Source: Alkalibacterium olivapovliticus
Lineage (GTDB): Bacteria; Bacillota; Bacilli; Lactobacillales; Carnobacteriaceae_A
NCBI RefSeq assembly: GCF_003003275.1
Contig: NZ_PVTO01000010.1
Location: forward strand, 1 to 64,000
Reading direction: 5' to 3'
DNA: 64,000 nt
Of this stretch, positions 25,323 to 34,000 are shown one piece after another (position 1 is the first letter of the stretch; each line of letters opens with the position of its first letter). The translations under genes were made by a program, and so were the position numbers. The notes under the pieces were generated by a model. It saw nothing but the letters and a program-made list of their open reading frames with translations, was not told the origin of the DNA and ran no database searches.

Positions 25323-25338
25323 CCACTATATATAGTGT
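25323..25338 (+). promoter_or_regulatory. possible NrdR box next to the yabA stop
   Basis: CCACTATATATAGTGT matches the NrdR consensus (acaCwATATaTwGTgt) at 15 of 16 positions. It is directly behind the yabA stop and about 160 bp before the nrdH promoter, so it may be a relic or a distant third box. Confidence 0.55.
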
Positions 25339-25371
25339 CTAGAAAAAAACATTAAAGTTTTTTACAACAAA

Positions 25372-25423
25372 ACACTCCCGACAGACGTGCATTCTGACGT
25401 TCTTGACGGGAGTGTGTTTTTTG
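25372..25423 (+). terminator. yabA terminator
   Basis: ACACTCCCG (25372-25380) pairs with CGGGAGTGT (25407-25415), followed by T residues. Confidence 0.85.
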
Positions 25424-25428
25424 TTTAG

Positions 25429-25475
25429 GCACTATATGTTGTGTTCGGTTTAAAAATAATCAATATATCTAGTGT
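25429..25475 (+). promoter_or_regulatory. tandem NrdR boxes upstream of nrdH
   Basis: GCACTATATGTTGTGT (25429-25444) and TCAATATATCTAGTGT (25460-25475) match the NrdR consensus at 14 and 13 of 16 positions. Their starts are 31 bp apart, the usual three helical turns. They end 8 bp before the -35 box. NrdR represses ribonucleotide reductase genes when dATP is high; its gene is not in the window. Confidence 0.85.
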
Positions 25476-25482
25476 GTTCCTC

Positions 25483-25510
25483 TTGATTTTTATTTATTCT
25501 GCTGTAAAAT
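25483..25510 (+). promoter_or_regulatory. nrdH promoter
   Basis: TTGATT (25483-25488), 16-bp spacer, TAAAAT (25505-25510). Confidence 0.65.
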
Positions 25511-25553
25511 AAAACTATCGTTAAAATAATAAATTTAAACGGACAGAATAACT

Positions 25554-25575
25554 CACATACAATATGTTGTATGTG
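25554..25575 (+). promoter_or_regulatory. inverted repeat in the nrdH 5' UTR
   Basis: CACATACAA and TTGTATGTG form a 9-bp perfect inverted repeat with spacer TATG, downstream of the predicted start of transcription and 40 bp before ATG. It differs from the NrdR boxes and has no T tract, so it may be an operator for a second regulator or an RNA hairpin. Confidence 0.6.
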
Positions 25576-25614
25576 TTATATAACCGATAATTACCCTTAA
25601 TGGAGGAGATCAAC

Positions 25615-25848
25615 ATGCAAAACACACCCGTAGTCGTCTATTCTAAACCTAATTGTATGCAATGTAATTTCACTAAAAAATTTCTGGAAGATAAAGGCAT
25701 TCCTTATCAAGTTAAAGATATCGAGCAAAATGAACAGGCAGTCAACGAAGTGAAAAGTCTTGGATTTAGTTCTTTACCTGTTGTTATTGCCGAAGGTATC
25801 GAAGCTTTCCACGGATTCAGACCTGACTTGCTTAATAGACTGGCATAA
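25615..25848 (+). CDS. nrdH: glutaredoxin-like protein NrdH
   Basis: Reduces the class Ib ribonucleotide reductase NrdE. The 77-aa protein has the redox pair CMQC (Cys14, Cys17) and the FRPD end segment of NrdH. ATG 25615 follows GGAGGAG by six bases. It begins nrdHIEF; nrdI starts 3 nt after its stop. Confidence 0.95.
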   Translation: MQNTPVVVYSKPNCMQCNFTKKFLEDKGIPYQVKDIEQNEQAVNEVKSLGFSSLPVVIAEGIEAFHGFRPDLLNRLA

Positions 25849-25850
25849 TA

Positions 25851-26243
25851 ATGAAAGTTGTTTACTTCTCATTAACTGGACAGACCAGAAAATTTGTAAA
25901 CAAATTAAATATGGATTTGCTGGAGTTGAATCCGGCAAATCCATTTATCGTCGTAACTGAACCTTTCATTATTGTGACACCTACTTATGATGAAGAAGTT
26001 AGTGACCTTCTAAACGATTTTCTGGAAACTGCAGAAAATGTGTCTTATTTCAAAGGCATTGCCGGTGGCGGAAATATCAATTTTGGTCAGCTGTTCGTAT
26101 TTACAGCAAAAGACATTTCGAAAGCATACAACGTCCCTTTACTTCATCAGTTCGAATTTCAAGGATCAGATGAAGATGTAAGAATACTGAAGAAAGCGGT
26201 GAAAGATCTTGGCTTCAAACTCCACAGTGAAAGCAACGACTAA
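25851..26243 (+). CDS. nrdI: class Ib ribonucleotide reductase flavodoxin NrdI
   Basis: FMN protein that supplies the oxidant for assembling the Mn(III)2-tyrosyl radical cofactor of NrdF. The 130-aa protein shows the flavodoxin-like start YFSLTGQTRKFVNKL (about 4-18), TPTYDEEVSD and the GGGNINFG loop (about 71-78) of NrdI. Its 3' end overlaps the nominal start of nrdE. Confidence 0.95.
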   Translation: MKVVYFSLTGQTRKFVNKLNMDLLELNPANPFIVVTEPFIIVTPTYDEEVSDLLNDFLETAENVSYFKGIAGGGNINFGQLFVFTAKDISKAYNVPLLHQFEFQGSDEDVRILKKAVKDLGFKLHSESND

Positions 26244-28395
26244 AGACACAACTTATTTTCAATTAAATAACGAAATCAACCGACCGGTAAACAATCAGAT
26301 CCCTCTTCACAAAGATCAGGAAGCGGTACGTGCTTACTTTAAAGAGCATGTGAATCCGAACACAGTCCCTTTTGACTCCGTTCTCGATAAAATCGACTAT
26401 TTGACTAATAACGACTTTATTGAAGAGCCTTTCCTGAAAAAATATTCCCGTGACTTTATTACAGAATTGTTTGAGGATTTATATCAGAAAGGCTTCCGTT
26501 TCCGTTCATTCATGGGCGCATACAAATTTTACACGCAATATGCCCTGAGAACGAATGACGGTAAACGTTACCTGGAGCGCTTCGAAGACCGCATTGCATT
26601 CAATGCTTTATTCCTTGCAGACGGTGACGAAGAACTGGCGAGACACATCGCTGATGAGATTTTAAATCAGCGTTATCAGCCAGCAACACCGACATTTTTA
26701 AACGCCGGGAGAAAACGTAGAGGCGAGTTGGTCTCCTGTTTCCTGGTTCAGGCAACAGATGATATGAACAGCATCGGACGCGTCATCAACTCTGCTCTGC
26801 AGCTGTCACGTATTGGCGGAGGCGTAGGGGTCAACTTATCAAACCTGAGAGCGGCCGGAGACCCGATCAAGAAGATTGAAAATGCATCAAGTGGTGTGCT
26901 TCCAGTTATGAAATTACTCGAAGACAGCTTCAGTTATTCAAACCAGCTGGGCCAGAGAAATGGTGCCGGAGCAGTTTACCTGAACATCTTCCATCCGGAT
27001 ATCCTGCGTTTCTTATCCACTAAAAAAGAAAATGCTGACGAAAAAGTAAGAGTGAAGACACTGTCACTTGGTGTCGTTGTTCCAGATAAATTCTATGAAT
27101 TGGCTGCTCGCAACGAAGAAATGTATTTATTCAGCCCGTACGATGTTGAACGCATCTATGGGGAACCCTTCGCGTATGTCGATATTACTGAAGAGTACGA
27201 CAACATGGTGGCAAACCCGGAAATCAAGAAGACAAAACTCAATGCCAGAGAACTGGAAAATGAATTGTCCAAACTGCAACAGGAATCGGGCTATCCGTAT
27301 ATCATCAATATTGATACGGCTAATAGAGAAAATCCTGTACACGGAACGATTACGATGAGTAATTTATGTAGTGAAATCCTGCAGATTCAGGAACCGTCTG
27401 TGATTAAAGATAATCAGGAGTACGAAGTCCTTGGAACAGATATCAGTTGTAACTTGGGGTCTACTAATATAGTGAACCTAATGAACACACCTGATTTTGA
27501 GCAGTCGATCGATACAATGGTCAGAGCTCTGACTTACGTTACGGATAAATCAAGTATTGAGGCAGTTCCGACAATTAAAAACGGAAACGACCGATACCAC
27601 ACGATTGGGTTGGGTGCTATGGGACTCCACACGTTCTTTGCATTGAATCAGATGCACTACGGATCACCGGAGTCGATCGAATTTACAGATGCTTACTTTA
27701 TGCTCTTGAACTACCATACGCTGAAAGCCAGCAATAAAATGGCCAGAGAGCGCAATGACGTTTTTCATAACTTTGAAAAATCTGCCTATGCTGACGGACG
27801 ATATTTCGATCGTTACACGTCTGAATCATTCTCATTCGACCATGATAAAGTAGCGGGTATTTTCAGAGATAAAAACATTACGGTACCGTCTAAAGAAGAC
27901 TGGATGCAACTGAAAGAAGACATTCAGACGCATGGACTGTATCATCAGAACCGACTGGCTGTAGCGCCAACTGGATCGATCAGCTATGTCAACGAAACAT
28001 CTGCCAGTATCCATCCGATTACACGTTTGGTCGAAGAACGTCAGGAAAAACTGACCGGTAAAACCTATTACCCTGCTCGTTATCTTTCTAATGAAACAAT
28101 GCCTTATTACGTGAGTGCCTATGATATGGATATGCGTAAAGTAATCGATATCTATGCAGCTGCACAAAAACACGTCGATCAGGGAATGAGTCTGACACTG
28201 TTCATGCGCTCAGTTATTCCTGAAGGCTTGTACGAGTGGAAAGAAGGCAGAACCAATAAACAGACCACACGTGATTTAACCATACTCAGACAGTATGCAC
28301 ATAAAAAAGGAATCAAATCGATTTATTATATCCGCACATTTACGGATGACGAGGAAGAAATCGGCGCAAATGCGTGCGAAAGCTGTACGATATAA
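26209..28395 (+). CDS. nrdE: class Ib ribonucleoside-diphosphate reductase alpha subunit
   Basis: Catalytic large subunit that makes deoxynucleoside diphosphates. The 728-aa protein has the active-site cysteines in SCFLV, SCNLGSTNI and the C-terminal relay CESC that is reduced by NrdH. It lacks the N-terminal ATP cone, as usual for NrdE, so overall activity is not dATP-inhibited through that domain. The start is uncertain: TTG 26209 has GGTGA upstream and overlaps nrdI by 35 nt, while GTG 26227 would give a start closer to homologues but without a good ribosome site. Confidence 0.95.
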   Translation: MASNSTVKATTKDTTYFQLNNEINRPVNNQIPLHKDQEAVRAYFKEHVNPNTVPFDSVLDKIDYLTNNDFIEEPFLKKYSRDFITELFEDLYQKGFRFRSFMGAYKFYTQYALRTNDGKRYLERFEDRIAFNALFLADGDEELARHIADEILNQRYQPATPTFLNAGRKRRGELVSCFLVQATDDMNSIGRVINSALQLSRIGGGVGVNLSNLRAAGDPIKKIENASSGVLPVMKLLEDSFSYSNQLGQRNGAGAVYLNIFHPDILRFLSTKKENADEKVRVKTLSLGVVVPDKFYELAARNEEMYLFSPYDVERIYGEPFAYVDITEEYDNMVANPEIKKTKLNARELENELSKLQQESGYPYIINIDTANRENPVHGTITMSNLCSEILQIQEPSVIKDNQEYEVLGTDISCNLGSTNIVNLMNTPDFEQSIDTMVRALTYVTDKSSIEAVPTIKNGNDRYHTIGLGAMGLHTFFALNQMHYGSPESIEFTDAYFMLLNYHTLKASNKMARERNDVFHNFEKSAYADGRYFDRYTSESFSFDHDKVAGIFRDKNITVPSKEDWMQLKEDIQTHGLYHQNRLAVAPTGSISYVNETSASIHPITRLVEERQEKLTGKTYYPARYLSNETMPYYVSAYDMDMRKVIDIYAAAQKHVDQGMSLTLFMRSVIPEGLYEWKEGRTNKQTTRDLTILRQYAHKKGIKSIYYIRTFTDDEEEIGANACESCTI

Positions 28396-28453
28396 TTCGC
28401 AGGCAGATAAGGTGACGACAGAGAGTCGTTGTGCCAATGAAGGAGAGTTCAAA

Positions 28454-29416
28454 GTGACTGAAACATATAAAGCCATAAACTGGAACCGTATTGAAGACAT
28501 GATCGACAAGCTGACATGGGAAAAACTGGTCGAACAGTTCTGGACAGATACCCGTATCCCCTTATCGAATGACTTGAGTGACTGGAATACGTTAGCGCTG
28601 GATGAAAGAGATATGATTGCAAAAGTGTTTGGAGGATTGACTCTTCTGGACACGCTTCAGTCTCAGGACGGTATCGAAGCACTGAAAAAGCATAGCCGTA
28701 CACAACATGAAGAGGCCGTGTATAACAATATCGAATTTATGGAATCGATGCATGCGAAAAGTTACAGCGCGATTTTCAGTACGCTGAATTCAAAATCAGA
28801 GATCGATGATATATTCGACTGGACTCACAGCAATCCGATGCTTCAAAAGAAAGCACAAATCATCAATGCTATTTATCAAGAAGGCACTGAGCTTCAGAAA
28901 AAAGTAGCCAGTGTATTTCTGGAATCTTTCCTGTTTTATTCCGGATTCTATGCGCCGCTGCGCTATTTGGGTAATGGAAAGTTGACGAATGTGGCTGAGA
29001 TCATCAAGTTGATCCTCCGTGACGAATCCGTTCATGGAACGTACATCGGCTACAAATTTCAGATCGCATTCAATCAACTGAGTGAGTCTGAACAGGAAGA
29101 AATGAAAAACTGGACGTATGAATTGCTCTTTAAACTTTATGAGAACGAAACAGAATACACGAGCTATCTATACGATGCCATTGGGTGGACCGAGAGTGTC
29201 GGGATTTTCCTTAGGTATAATGCCAACAAAGCTCTGCAGAATCTAGGGTTCGATCCACTCTTCCCGGATACTGCTCAAGATGTGGATCCTATTATTATGA
29301 ATGGGATATCGACGGGAACCAGCAACCACGACTTTTTCTCTCAAGTAGGGAACGGCTACTTAGTGGGGATGGTCGAATCAATGGATGACAGCGATTATGA
29401 AAAATGGTTCAGTTAA
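28454..29416 (+). CDS. nrdF: class Ib ribonucleoside-diphosphate reductase beta subunit
   Basis: Small subunit that holds the dimetal-tyrosyl radical cofactor. The 320-aa protein has the metal ligands in LQSQDGIEAL, EFMESMHAKSYSAIF, ESFLFYSGFY and RDESVHGTYIG. GTG 28454 lies six bases after AGGAGAG and gives the normal family length; longer in-frame extension overlaps nrdE. After the stop a GC-rich hairpin (AGGCG/CGCCT near 29430-29453) lacks a clear T tract. Confidence 0.96.
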   Translation: MTETYKAINWNRIEDMIDKLTWEKLVEQFWTDTRIPLSNDLSDWNTLALDERDMIAKVFGGLTLLDTLQSQDGIEALKKHSRTQHEEAVYNNIEFMESMHAKSYSAIFSTLNSKSEIDDIFDWTHSNPMLQKKAQIINAIYQEGTELQKKVASVFLESFLFYSGFYAPLRYLGNGKLTNVAEIIKLILRDESVHGTYIGYKFQIAFNQLSESEQEEMKNWTYELLFKLYENETEYTSYLYDAIGWTESVGIFLRYNANKALQNLGFDPLFPDTAQDVDPIIMNGISTGTSNHDFFSQVGNGYLVGMVESMDDSDYEKWFS

Positions 29417-29550
29417 TTAAATAGAGGAGAAGGCGTCTCGTGGGGAGGCGCCTCATCCTGTTAATTCACATACATATTTTTTTAGTAACGCTTGTGAATG
29501 TTTGAATAAGTGGATGAATAATAAAAAAAGGATAAGGACGGTGTTTGATC

Positions 29551-31752
29551 ATGCAGAATGTGAAATGGAACGATAAGAAAATCGCAGAACTTAATGAAAA
29601 AATCATCAACGACGGGTTGAAGGATGTTCAAAAACGAGACGGCCGTATGCAGAGATACAGCCGGAAAAAAATCACGGAGGCTCTTTTCCAGGCAGTGGAA
29701 CAGTTGGATTTGACCTACACCTTTGATGATTTAAAAGCAATTGCGTACGATGTGGAAGAAATGATACTGGCCAAAAAATGTAAACAGCTGGATACTAAGG
29801 AGATAGATTTTTTAGTCCTGGATGTTTTGAATGCCTATACCTTTGATGATCTGGCGGAAGGGTATATCCAGCGCCGTGAAGAAAAAGAGAAAGAGCGCGA
29901 AACAAGACGTGATGTGAATGCGATGATCAAGAGTCTTCTGATGAAGGAGAAATCCATCGTCAACGAAAATGCGAATAAGGACAGTAAGGTATTCAACACG
30001 CAGCGGGATTTGACAGCCGGGATCGTTGGGAAGGCACTGGGTCTTAAAATGCTTCCGCCTCATGTGGCTAATGCCCATGAAAAAGGGGAGATCCATTATC
30101 ACGACCTGGACTATACACCGTATGCTCCAATGAGTAATTGCTGTCTGATCGATTTCAAGCATATGTTTGAAGAGGGATTCCAGATCGGGAATGCAGAAGT
30201 GGGCTCACCGAGATCGATTCAGACAGCTGCTGCGCAAACAGCTCAGATTATAGCGAATGTCGCATCCAGTCAGTACGGTGGGTGCAGTTTTGACCGAATC
30301 GATGAAGTTCTGGCCCCTTATGCTGAACTGAACTTTCAGAAACACATACAGACGGCGGAAAAATGGATTGAGGGTCAGACTAAACGGGAAGCCTTTGCTG
30401 AAGAAAAAACGAAAAAAGATATTTACGATGCGATGCAGAGCCTGGAGTATGAAATCAATACTCTTTATACCTCCCAGGGGCAGACGCCGTTCACAAGTCT
30501 TGGTTTCGGACTGGGTGAGAACTGGATTGAACGCGAAATCCAAAAAGCCATTTTGAATGTTCGTATTAAAGGGCTGGGTAAAGAAAAACGTACAGCGATT
30601 TTTCCGAAACTGATTTTCACACTGAAACGCGGACTGAATTTGAATGAGACAGATCCAAATTACGACATCAAGGAACTGGCTCTTGAATGTTCAACTAAAC
30701 GGATGTATCCGGACGTGTTAAGTTATGACAAACTGATTGATATCACGGGCAGCTTTAAAACACCAATGGGTTGCCGTTCGTTCCTTCAAGGGTGGACAGA
30801 CGAGGACGGTACTGACGTATCAGCAGGGCGTATGAATCTGGGGGTAGTAACTCTTAATGTTCCGCGTATTGCGATCGAGGCAAAAGGAGATGTCCATCGG
30901 TTCAGTATACTACTTGAAGAACGACTCCGTCTGATAAAGGATGCATTACTGTTTAAAGCCAACCGGGTGATGGACGCAGAACCAGCCAATGCACCCATTT
31001 TATATATGCATGGGGCATTCGGGAAGCGGTTAGCAAAAGAAGATAAGGTATCTGATCTATTTTTGAACAAACGGGCAACCATTTCACTCGGCTATATCGG
31101 TCTCTATGAAGCGGCAACGACTTTTTTCGGTCCAGAATGGGAAACAAATGAAGAAGCAAAAGCCTTTACACTCGATATCATGAGAACGTTGAAAGCACAT
31201 GCCGATGAGTGGGGTAATGAGAGCGGGATTCATGTGAGTGTGTATTCGACTCCAAGTGAAAGCCTGACAGATCGTTTTTGTAAACTGGATATCGAGAAAT
31301 TCGGCCTGCTTGAAGACATCACGGATAAAGGCTACTATACTAATAGCTTCCACTATGATGTCCGAAAAAATCCAACCCCGTTTGAAAAAATAGACTTTGA
31401 AAAAGATTATGCCGAGTATACAGGTGGCGGATTCATTCATTACTGTGAGTATCCTAAATTGCAGACTAACCCGAAAGCGCTGGAAGCTGTATGGGATTAT
31501 GCTTATGACCGTATTGGTTATCTCGGAACGAATACACCGATTGACCGCTGTTACGAGTGTGATTTCGAAGGAGACTTTAAACCGACTGAGGATGGATTCA
31601 GATGTCCGAGCTGTGGCAACACAAATCCTGAAACATGTGATGTCGTCAAGCGAACGTGTGGGTATCTAGGCAATCCGCAGAAAAGACCAATGGTAGCCGG
31701 TCGACACAAGGAAATTTCCTCACGAGTAAAGCATATTAAAGGGACTGAATAA
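29551..31752 (+). CDS. nrdD: anaerobic ribonucleoside-triphosphate reductase
   Basis: Class III glycyl-radical enzyme for oxygen-free growth. The 733-aa protein begins with an ATP-cone (about 25-115: VQKRDGRMQRYSRKKITEAL), has the catalytic core with CS and FGPEWETNEEA regions, a zinc site of four Cys (CYECDFEG and CPSCGN) and the radical Gly704 in RTCGYLGNP. ATG 29551 is chosen over the in-frame TTG 29545. Gap to nrdF is 134 bp, and I see no NrdR box there, so its regulation may differ from that of nrdHIEF. It is followed 1 nt later by its activase. Confidence 0.96.
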   Translation: MQNVKWNDKKIAELNEKIINDGLKDVQKRDGRMQRYSRKKITEALFQAVEQLDLTYTFDDLKAIAYDVEEMILAKKCKQLDTKEIDFLVLDVLNAYTFDDLAEGYIQRREEKEKERETRRDVNAMIKSLLMKEKSIVNENANKDSKVFNTQRDLTAGIVGKALGLKMLPPHVANAHEKGEIHYHDLDYTPYAPMSNCCLIDFKHMFEEGFQIGNAEVGSPRSIQTAAAQTAQIIANVASSQYGGCSFDRIDEVLAPYAELNFQKHIQTAEKWIEGQTKREAFAEEKTKKDIYDAMQSLEYEINTLYTSQGQTPFTSLGFGLGENWIEREIQKAILNVRIKGLGKEKRTAIFPKLIFTLKRGLNLNETDPNYDIKELALECSTKRMYPDVLSYDKLIDITGSFKTPMGCRSFLQGWTDEDGTDVSAGRMNLGVVTLNVPRIAIEAKGDVHRFSILLEERLRLIKDALLFKANRVMDAEPANAPILYMHGAFGKRLAKEDKVSDLFLNKRATISLGYIGLYEAATTFFGPEWETNEEAKAFTLDIMRTLKAHADEWGNESGIHVSVYSTPSESLTDRFCKLDIEKFGLLEDITDKGYYTNSFHYDVRKNPTPFEKIDFEKDYAEYTGGGFIHYCEYPKLQTNPKALEAVWDYAYDRIGYLGTNTPIDRCYECDFEGDFKPTEDGFRCPSCGNTNPETCDVVKRTCGYLGNPQKRPMVAGRHKEISSRVKHIKGTE

Positions 31753-31753
31753 G

Positions 31754-32314
31754 ATGGCTGTAAATCCAGTTAACTGGACCTCAGAGCGATTCAGCAAAAA
31801 TTTTGTCGCAGATTACAAGCCCTATAACTTTGTAGACGGTGAAGGGGTCAGATGCAGTATTTATGTCAGTGGCTGCCCTTTTGCCTGCAAAGGCTGTTAT
31901 AATAAAGCAGCTCAGGACTTCAGTTATGGATCTCCTTATTCACCAGAATTGGAAAATCAGATCATAACAGATTTGAGCGCCGATTACTGTCAGGGCTTGA
32001 CACTTCTAGGAGGCGAACCGTTTCTAAATACAGGTGTGACAGTCCCTTTATGCGAACGCGTAAGAGAAGCTTTTGGACGAACGAAAGACATCTGGTCATG
32101 GACTGGTTACACGTGGGAAGAATTGATGGAAGGCACTGACGATAAATTAAAGCTGCTGGAACTGATCGATGTGGTTGTCGACGGCCGATTCGAGCAGGAT
32201 AAGATGAATCTCAATCTTGCTTTTAGAGGAAGTTCAAATCAGCGGATCATAGATGTCCAGGCATCTTTAGAATCTGGCGACGTTAAATTGTGGAATGAAG
32301 GAGACTATTACTAA
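31754..32314 (+). CDS. nrdG: anaerobic ribonucleotide reductase activating protein
   Basis: Radical SAM enzyme that makes the glycyl radical in NrdD. The 186-aa protein has the cluster motif CPFACKGC (Cys41, Cys45, Cys48), the GEG segment before it and GGEP (SAM-binding) near residue 91. It is one base after the nrdD stop, so translation is coupled. Confidence 0.96.
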   Translation: MAVNPVNWTSERFSKNFVADYKPYNFVDGEGVRCSIYVSGCPFACKGCYNKAAQDFSYGSPYSPELENQIITDLSADYCQGLTLLGGEPFLNTGVTVPLCERVREAFGRTKDIWSWTGYTWEELMEGTDDKLKLLELIDVVVDGRFEQDKMNLNLAFRGSSNQRIIDVQASLESGDVKLWNEGDYY

Positions 32315-32413
32315 ATCCTAGTGGAACTTGGCGAAAATACAAGCCTGCGCTGACTGGTATAAGACGACTTTTATCTCCCTTCAGGCACTCGATTAGCCTT
32401 TTGTGCAGATTGG

Positions 32414-32643
32414 TGTTATACTATAAGGACGTTAAAGATAAATATGAAGTATTATATAAACACGTTTTAAAGAAGTTTATTCACACTGGATCAGCTATGG
32501 GGCTGTAAGGACATGATAGAGGTAGGGATCATGTCGTCTAAATGAGAAACCTAGTAATATAGATATGAATAGAAATACCCAGCAATTTACTTTACAAATA
32601 TTTATCGTTTAATCAGAAAGCCACTCCTCGTTGAGTGGCTTTT
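32414..32643 (+). ncRNA. candidate structured small RNA
   Basis: The 593-bp gap between nrdG and trmN6 holds an extended -10 promoter (TG-T-TATACT at 32414-32422), about 200 nt without a usable gene, and an intrinsic terminator (AAAGCCACTC/GAGTGGCTTT, 32617-32643). Inside are CAGC..GCTG and a strong hairpin GACATGAT/ATCATGTC (around 32511-32540). An independent transcript starting near 32429 is plausible. I cannot assign it to a known RNA family. Confidence 0.5.
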
Positions 32644-32668
32644 GTCAATTCTCCAGATTTACCGGCTG

Positions 32669-32693
32669 AAGACTTTGTGTCAGTCTTTTTTTA
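32669..32693 (+). terminator. second terminator-like hairpin
   Basis: AAGAC/GTCTT with a nine-base loop and seven T. It follows the stronger terminator at 32617-32643. Confidence 0.45.
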
Positions 32694-32866
32694 TTGAGTG
32701 GAGAATGATAGTGAATGGTCATTGTCTGAACTCGAGCGGACTCATAAGATCAGTAATAAGAAAGAACCGCCCATTCTACCAATTCAACAAATTAACAGCT
32801 AAAGCCAGTACCTTCCATCCAATTCGGTTTAAACTGAAAATAAAAATTAAAACTGGCTATTTTATT

Positions 32867-32875
32867 TGGTATACT
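32867..32875 (+). promoter_or_regulatory. extended -10 promoter of trmN6
   Basis: TG-G-TATACT, 33 bp before the GTG start. It suggests that trmN6-GIY-YIG-rsmI has its own promoter, independent of the nrd genes. Confidence 0.55.
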
Positions 32876-32907
32876 GAAGCTACTTCATTAAACAAAGGAA
32901 GAATGTA

Positions 32908-33666
32908 GTGACTATACGATTAAAAGAAGACGAGCGCATCGATCAGATCATGCAGTATGGCCTGGATATCATTCAGAGTCCTTCTGTATTCTCTTTTTCA
33001 CTGGATGCCATATTATTAGGTGAATTCGCTAAAGTACCGAGACATGACCGGGCCAGAATTGTGGACCTGTGTTCAGGAAATGGTGCCGTGGCCCTTATGA
33101 TCAGTCAGCAGACAAAGAGTAAAGTAACAGCTGTCGAAATTCAGGACCGCCTGGTCGATATGGCTGAGCGAAGTATTGAGTTGAACGGGCTAAGAGATCA
33201 GATTGAGATCGTTCACGAAGATGTCAACACGCTGACAGGATATATTCCAAAGGATTCAGTTGATGTCATCACGTGTAACCCGCCTTATTTTACAGTATCA
33301 GAAGCAAGCAAGAAGAATCCCAATGAACATCTGGCTATTGCCAGACATGAACTGCACTTGACTCTGAAGGAACTGATGTCGGTAACGTCGGGTTTGCTTA
33401 AAACAAAAGGAAAGGCCTTCTTTGTTCATCGTCCAGAGCGATTTCTCGAAATCATGGATGCTATGCGCGAAGTGGATCTGGCTCCGAAACGGATCCAGTT
33501 TATTCACCCTAAAGCAGGCAGAGAAGCAAATATTATGCTGATTGAAGGCATTAAAAGAGGAAAAGCGGATGGACTGAAGATCCTGCCGCCTCTTGTTGTG
33601 TATGATGACAACGGAGATTATTTTCCAGAAGTGAGAAGGATGATTTACGGAAATGAGTCAGACTAA
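32908..33666 (+). CDS. trmN6: tRNA1(Val) (adenine(37)-N6)-methyltransferase
   Basis: SAM-dependent methyltransferase that modifies A37 of tRNA-Val. The 252-aa protein shows the SAM motif VDLCSGNGAVAL (about 48-59), acidic VEIQ and the catalytic NPPY motif (about 121-124). It equals YabB and starts with GTG after AAAGGAAG. The frame overlaps the GIY-YIG gene by 14 nt. A tRNA-Val gene (TAC anticodon) is encoded at the start of the window. Confidence 0.92.
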   Translation: MTIRLKEDERIDQIMQYGLDIIQSPSVFSFSLDAILLGEFAKVPRHDRARIVDLCSGNGAVALMISQQTKSKVTAVEIQDRLVDMAERSIELNGLRDQIEIVHEDVNTLTGYIPKDSVDVITCNPPYFTVSEASKKNPNEHLAIARHELHLTLKELMSVTSGLLKTKGKAFFVHRPERFLEIMDAMREVDLAPKRIQFIHPKAGREANIMLIEGIKRGKADGLKILPPLVVYDDNGDYFPEVRRMIYGNESD

Positions 33667-34000
33667 AACAAGTTACTTTTACGTCCTCCATTGCAAGGAC
33701 GGAACGTTGTATGGTGGCTATACAACTGATCTTGACAGACGGTTGAAGGAACACAATGACGGAGTCGGGGCGAAATATACACGACCAGGCAGACGAAGAC
33801 CGTTGAGGATGTTGTATGCAGAGGCTCATCCTTCAAGAAGTGACGCAACAAAAGCAGAAGCAGCGTTTAAAAAGCTGATGCGCAGACAGAAAGACCAGTT
33901 TTTAATTAAGCAGGGTGTCAAGCGTCCGTATGACAAACAGCAGACCTGTATAGTGAAAGAGGTGAGGACGGAAAATGATCAGCACGCAGAAGAGCTTTGA
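33653..34000 (+). CDS. GIY-YIG endonuclease domain protein (YazA/UPF0213)
   Basis: A 115-aa protein with the GIY-YIG-type core SYFYVLHCKDGTLYGGYTTDLDRRLKEHN (in part; here YVL and YGGYT take the motif positions), plus Arg and Glu catalytic residues (RRLKEH, TKAEAAFK). Small solo members such as B. subtilis YazA have an unknown role in DNA or RNA processing. It overlaps genes on both sides (14 and 26 nt), the usual tight coupling of this trio. Confidence 0.9.
   Translation: MSQTKTSYFYVLHCKDGTLYGGYTTDLDRRLKEHNDGVGAKYTRPGRRRPLRMLYAEAHPSRSDATKAEAAFKKLMRRQKDQFLIKQGVKRPYDKQQTCIVKEVRTENDQHAEEL

Noticed and set aside
32642-32908. 88-codon ORF before trmN6
   Set aside because: Starts inside a terminator, contains the trmN6 promoter and has no ribosome site or recognisable composition.
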